Positions 61,973 through 64,000 of a DNA stretch of 64,000 nt are shown piece after piece (positions within the stretch are counted from its first letter, which is position 1; every line of letters begins with the position of its first letter). The stretch is from NCBI GenBank assembly GCA_029262065.1, contig JAJDAC010000005.1, positions 62,001 through 126,000 on the forward strand, in the 5' to 3' direction. The position numbers and the translations under genes were made by a program. The stretch is from Candidatus Krumholzibacteriota bacterium (GTDB lineage Bacteria; Krumholzibacteriota; Krumholzibacteriia; JAJRXK01). Below the pieces are notes generated by a model. That model searched no databases and was not told the DNA's origin. It saw only the letters and a program-made list of their open reading frames with translations.

Positions 61973-64000
61973 TTACTCCACGAGCATGACCTTCCCAACA
62001 TCGGAGAACCCGCCGGCGGCCAAGCGATAGAAGTAGGCGCCCGACGCCACCCGCTGGCCGCGTTCGTCCGTGCCGTTCCACGTTCGAGAATGGGTTCCGC
62101 TGGGGAGCGTCTCGTCCTGCATCAGGGTTCGAACCACCCGACCGGCGACATCGTAGATCACCAGCGAAACCGAACTCGCCGTTGGTAACGTGAAACTCAA
62201 CGTCGTGAGCGGATTGAACGGGTTGGGAGTCGCGGCGTGCAAGATGGCCCGGTTGGGAAGTGTTTCCGGTGTTGCAGTCGCGGGATCGAGGTACCCGATG
62301 GTGAACGGGGACAGCGTGTCGGTCACTCCGCATATCTGGTTGGTCACCATGTCGTGCGACGTTGTGATGTCCACCCAGGTTGTGCCGTCAAAATGCAGCA
62401 GCTGGAGATCCTGCTCGGGAATCTGCAATGCTGCATCGTCGTAGCCGAAGCATAGCGTCACCGATCCCGTGTATACGTTGGAGTCTACGTCGATGTCCCA
62501 CGTCGACGGTGGATCGGTCGCCAGCTGAATGTTGGTGGGGTACGAAGCCAGGGCTGGGTTCTCGACGATGGTCACCTGACCGTTGAGAACGACCTCACTG
62601 AATGTGATCGAGTTGTTTCCGAAGAACACAGTTTCATCCAGGCCGGTGGTCACGGGGTGGACCGTTGTGACCTGGCCCGTATTGAAGAGCTTGAAGACCC
62701 GTGCATTGTCGAACAGCGGTGACGGAGTCGAGTCGCCCCCAGGTAGACCAAGCACCGATGTCAGATCCCTGACGCCCAGCGCTATCTGGATCTTCACGTC
62801 GTCGGGTTCGACCAGGTCCGTGATCGACCTCAGCTGTTCAATGTATGTGGGGTCCTCCGTGAAGTAGTGGAAGAAGTTGTTCTTCCACGGCCCCCACTCC
62901 GACTCGCCGCTGGGAATGGAGCGAATGCGCCACCGGTAGGCCAGGCCGTTGTCTTGCGGCAGGTGGGAATACACATCGAAGGCAATGGCGGCCACGTCGT
63001 AGTCGTCGTCGGTGGTGGTTTGTGGGTCGTCCCAGAGAATCTCGGGAGACCAGACTTCGTTGCTGATCCCCGGCAGAAACGGATCCAGGCCACCGGTGTA
63101 GTTCACAACCCAGTTCCCCGGCACGCCGTAGGTGGTCGTCCCGGTGCTACCGCCCGTGGAACGACCGAACGGATCGTTGACTGGCGGCGTGCCGTCGTCA
63201 ATGAAGCTCCACATGGGCGTTGGATTGTCCGGACCCGGGGCGATGTCCTGAAAATTCGATACGAGCTTCGCGAAGTCGCCGAACAGGCGGGGAACGGCGT
63301 CCCAGCCGTCCGCATCGAATCCCGAGAACGCACCGGTATTGGAAGGGCCCCCAGGTTCGAACGTGGCGTGCGATTCACGCGTACCATCGACCCACACCTC
63401 GATGTTGTCGACCTGCGCCGCCCCCAACTGGCTGGGCCAAAAACCATCTTCGTCCGAAAATCCTCCGTCGCTCTCTACCAAGATGGAAAGGTGGATCGAT
63501 GCAACCCCGGTGACGGGATGCAGATCGTAGTCGGCGGGATTCAGCGCGAAGGTCTGGTCGAACATGTCCGCTCGTCCGAGTCCCGTGTAGTCCTGCAACG
63601 AAACGAAACCCGTTGGGGTGCTGTATCCCACTCGCACGAAGTCATAGAACTGTTCAACGCTGTGATCCAGGCGGAGCTTCAGGCGTACCGAAGATGACAC
63701 CAGTTCGTCGACCACCGGGAAGTACCATCCCAATTCCTGGTACCAATCGTTGCCGTAGCCCGGCGTGTTGCTGTAGGTGGGGTCGGATTCAACCCCGCAG
63801 TAGGCGACGCTGTTCTGGGGAGATCCCGGCGCGTCCACCAGATGTACGCTGTACACGAAATCCCCGCTGGCCCCCGATACGAGTTCGTTGCTGGTCATGC
63901 CGTCGACGTTGCCGCTGGCGAGACTGCGTCCGAAGTTTCCCTCGTCTACGTCTCCTTCGAAGGTGAGCAGGCCGAGCGTGTTGACATCGGGGCCCCCCAG
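61973..64000 (-). CDS. Secreted protein with FlgD/T9SS-like module (5' end beyond window)
   Basis: At least 675 residues; the frame is open to the window end, and the first visible residues (LGGPDVNTLGLLTFEGDVDE) read as protein, so the internal ATG at 63898 is not the true start. The visible part has jelly-roll-like segments (VRVGYSTPTGFVSLQDYTGL, VDNIEVWVDGTRESHATFEP), an ISNEVWSPEILWDD stretch and an immunophilin-free beta domain (VTLCFGYDDAALQIPEQDLQ). It ends with ATPNPFNPLT, IYDVAGRVVRTLM, GTDERGQRVASGAYFYRL and VMLVE. Probably extracellular; function not known. Start, signal peptide and N-terminus are missing here. Confidence 0.82.
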   Translation of the reverse strand: MGGPDVNTLGLLTFEGDVDEGNFGRSLASGNVDGMTSNELVSGASGDFVYSVHLVDAPGSPQNSVAYCGVESDPTYSNTPGYGNDWYQELGWYFPVVDELVSSSVRLKLRLDHSVEQFYDFVRVGYSTPTGFVSLQDYTGLGRADMFDQTFALNPADYDLHPVTGVASIHLSILVESDGGFSDEDGFWPSQLGAAQVDNIEVWVDGTRESHATFEPGGPSNTGAFSGFDADGWDAVPRLFGDFAKLVSNFQDIAPGPDNPTPMWSFIDDGTPPVNDPFGRSTGGSTGTTTYGVPGNWVVNYTGGLDPFLPGISNEVWSPEILWDDPQTTTDDDYDVAAIAFDVYSHLPQDNGLAYRWRIRSIPSGESEWGPWKNNFFHYFTEDPTYIEQLRSITDLVEPDDVKIQIALGVRDLTSVLGLPGGDSTPSPLFDNARVFKLFNTGQVTTVHPVTTGLDETVFFGNNSITFSEVVLNGQVTIVENPALASYPTNIQLATDPPSTWDIDVDSNVYTGSVTLCFGYDDAALQIPEQDLQLLHFDGTTWVDITTSHDMVTNQICGVTDTLSPFTIGYLDPATATPETLPNRAILHAATPNPFNPLTTLSFTLPTASSVSLVIYDVAGRVVRTLMQDETLPSGTHSRTWNGTDERGQRVASGAYFYRLAAGGFSDVGKVMLVE

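Overview
The window looks like chromosome from a high-GC, Gram-negative bacterium of the FCB-type candidate phyla (Eisenbacteria, Krumholzibacteriota or Latescibacterota-like). This is inferred from gene style and not from any marker gene. The clues are many eukaryote-like Ser/Thr kinases carrying TolB/WD40-type or TPR sensor parts, many Sec-exported and lipoproteins, and several extracellular proteins ending in a FlgD/T9SS-like C-terminal module with the NPFNP motif. Shine-Dalgarno sites are canonical, one matching the 16S 3' end over about 12 nt. TTG starts are common. I see no rRNA, tRNA, CRISPR array or intact transposase.

Layout. 1-8.5 kb: three membrane Ser/Thr kinases in tandem on the minus strand, the last abutting a truncated SLC13 permease remnant. 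9-15.5 kb: plus-strand exported proteins, namely the first copy of a duplicated two-gene secreted cassette, a protein with a C-terminal SWG tag, a DUF1579/SnoaL-like protein and a lipoprotein, then a DUF222/HNH-N-terminal-like protein. 15.5-16.8 kb: a dockerin-like SWG protein (minus). 16.9-26 kb: a kinesin-light-chain-type TPR kinase followed by three lipoproteins (plus). 26-30 kb: another kinase and an exported amidohydrolase (minus). 30-38 kb: exported catalase-peroxidase, two SWG-tagged secreted proteins, a molybdopterin oxidoreductase, a DUF819 permease and an erythromycin-esterase-like lipoprotein. 38-53.5 kb, minus: an FG-GAP / D-Ala-D-Ala carboxypeptidase / FlgD fusion, a small lipoprotein, a CmpX-like channel, a second large lipoprotein paralogous to that at 23.4 kb, an AAC(3)-I-like acetyltransferase, a CaCA exchanger, and a subtilase translationally coupled to a small exported protein. 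53.6-64 kb: a decayed kinase, the second copy of the duplicated cassette, one more kinase, a lipoprotein, and two FlgD-tagged secreted proteins, the last cut by the window end.

Together the genes describe envelope and extracellular biology: transmembrane kinases that could sense the periplasm and a large exported proteome with two kinds of C-terminal tag. Six proteins carry the FlgD-like module. Four otherwise dissimilar secreted proteins share a short C-terminal motif, S-W-G-[AL]-[VL]-K-[SA]-x-[FY], that I cannot assign to a named signal. This tag and the duplicated cassette with its conserved promoter are the best candidates for something not yet described.
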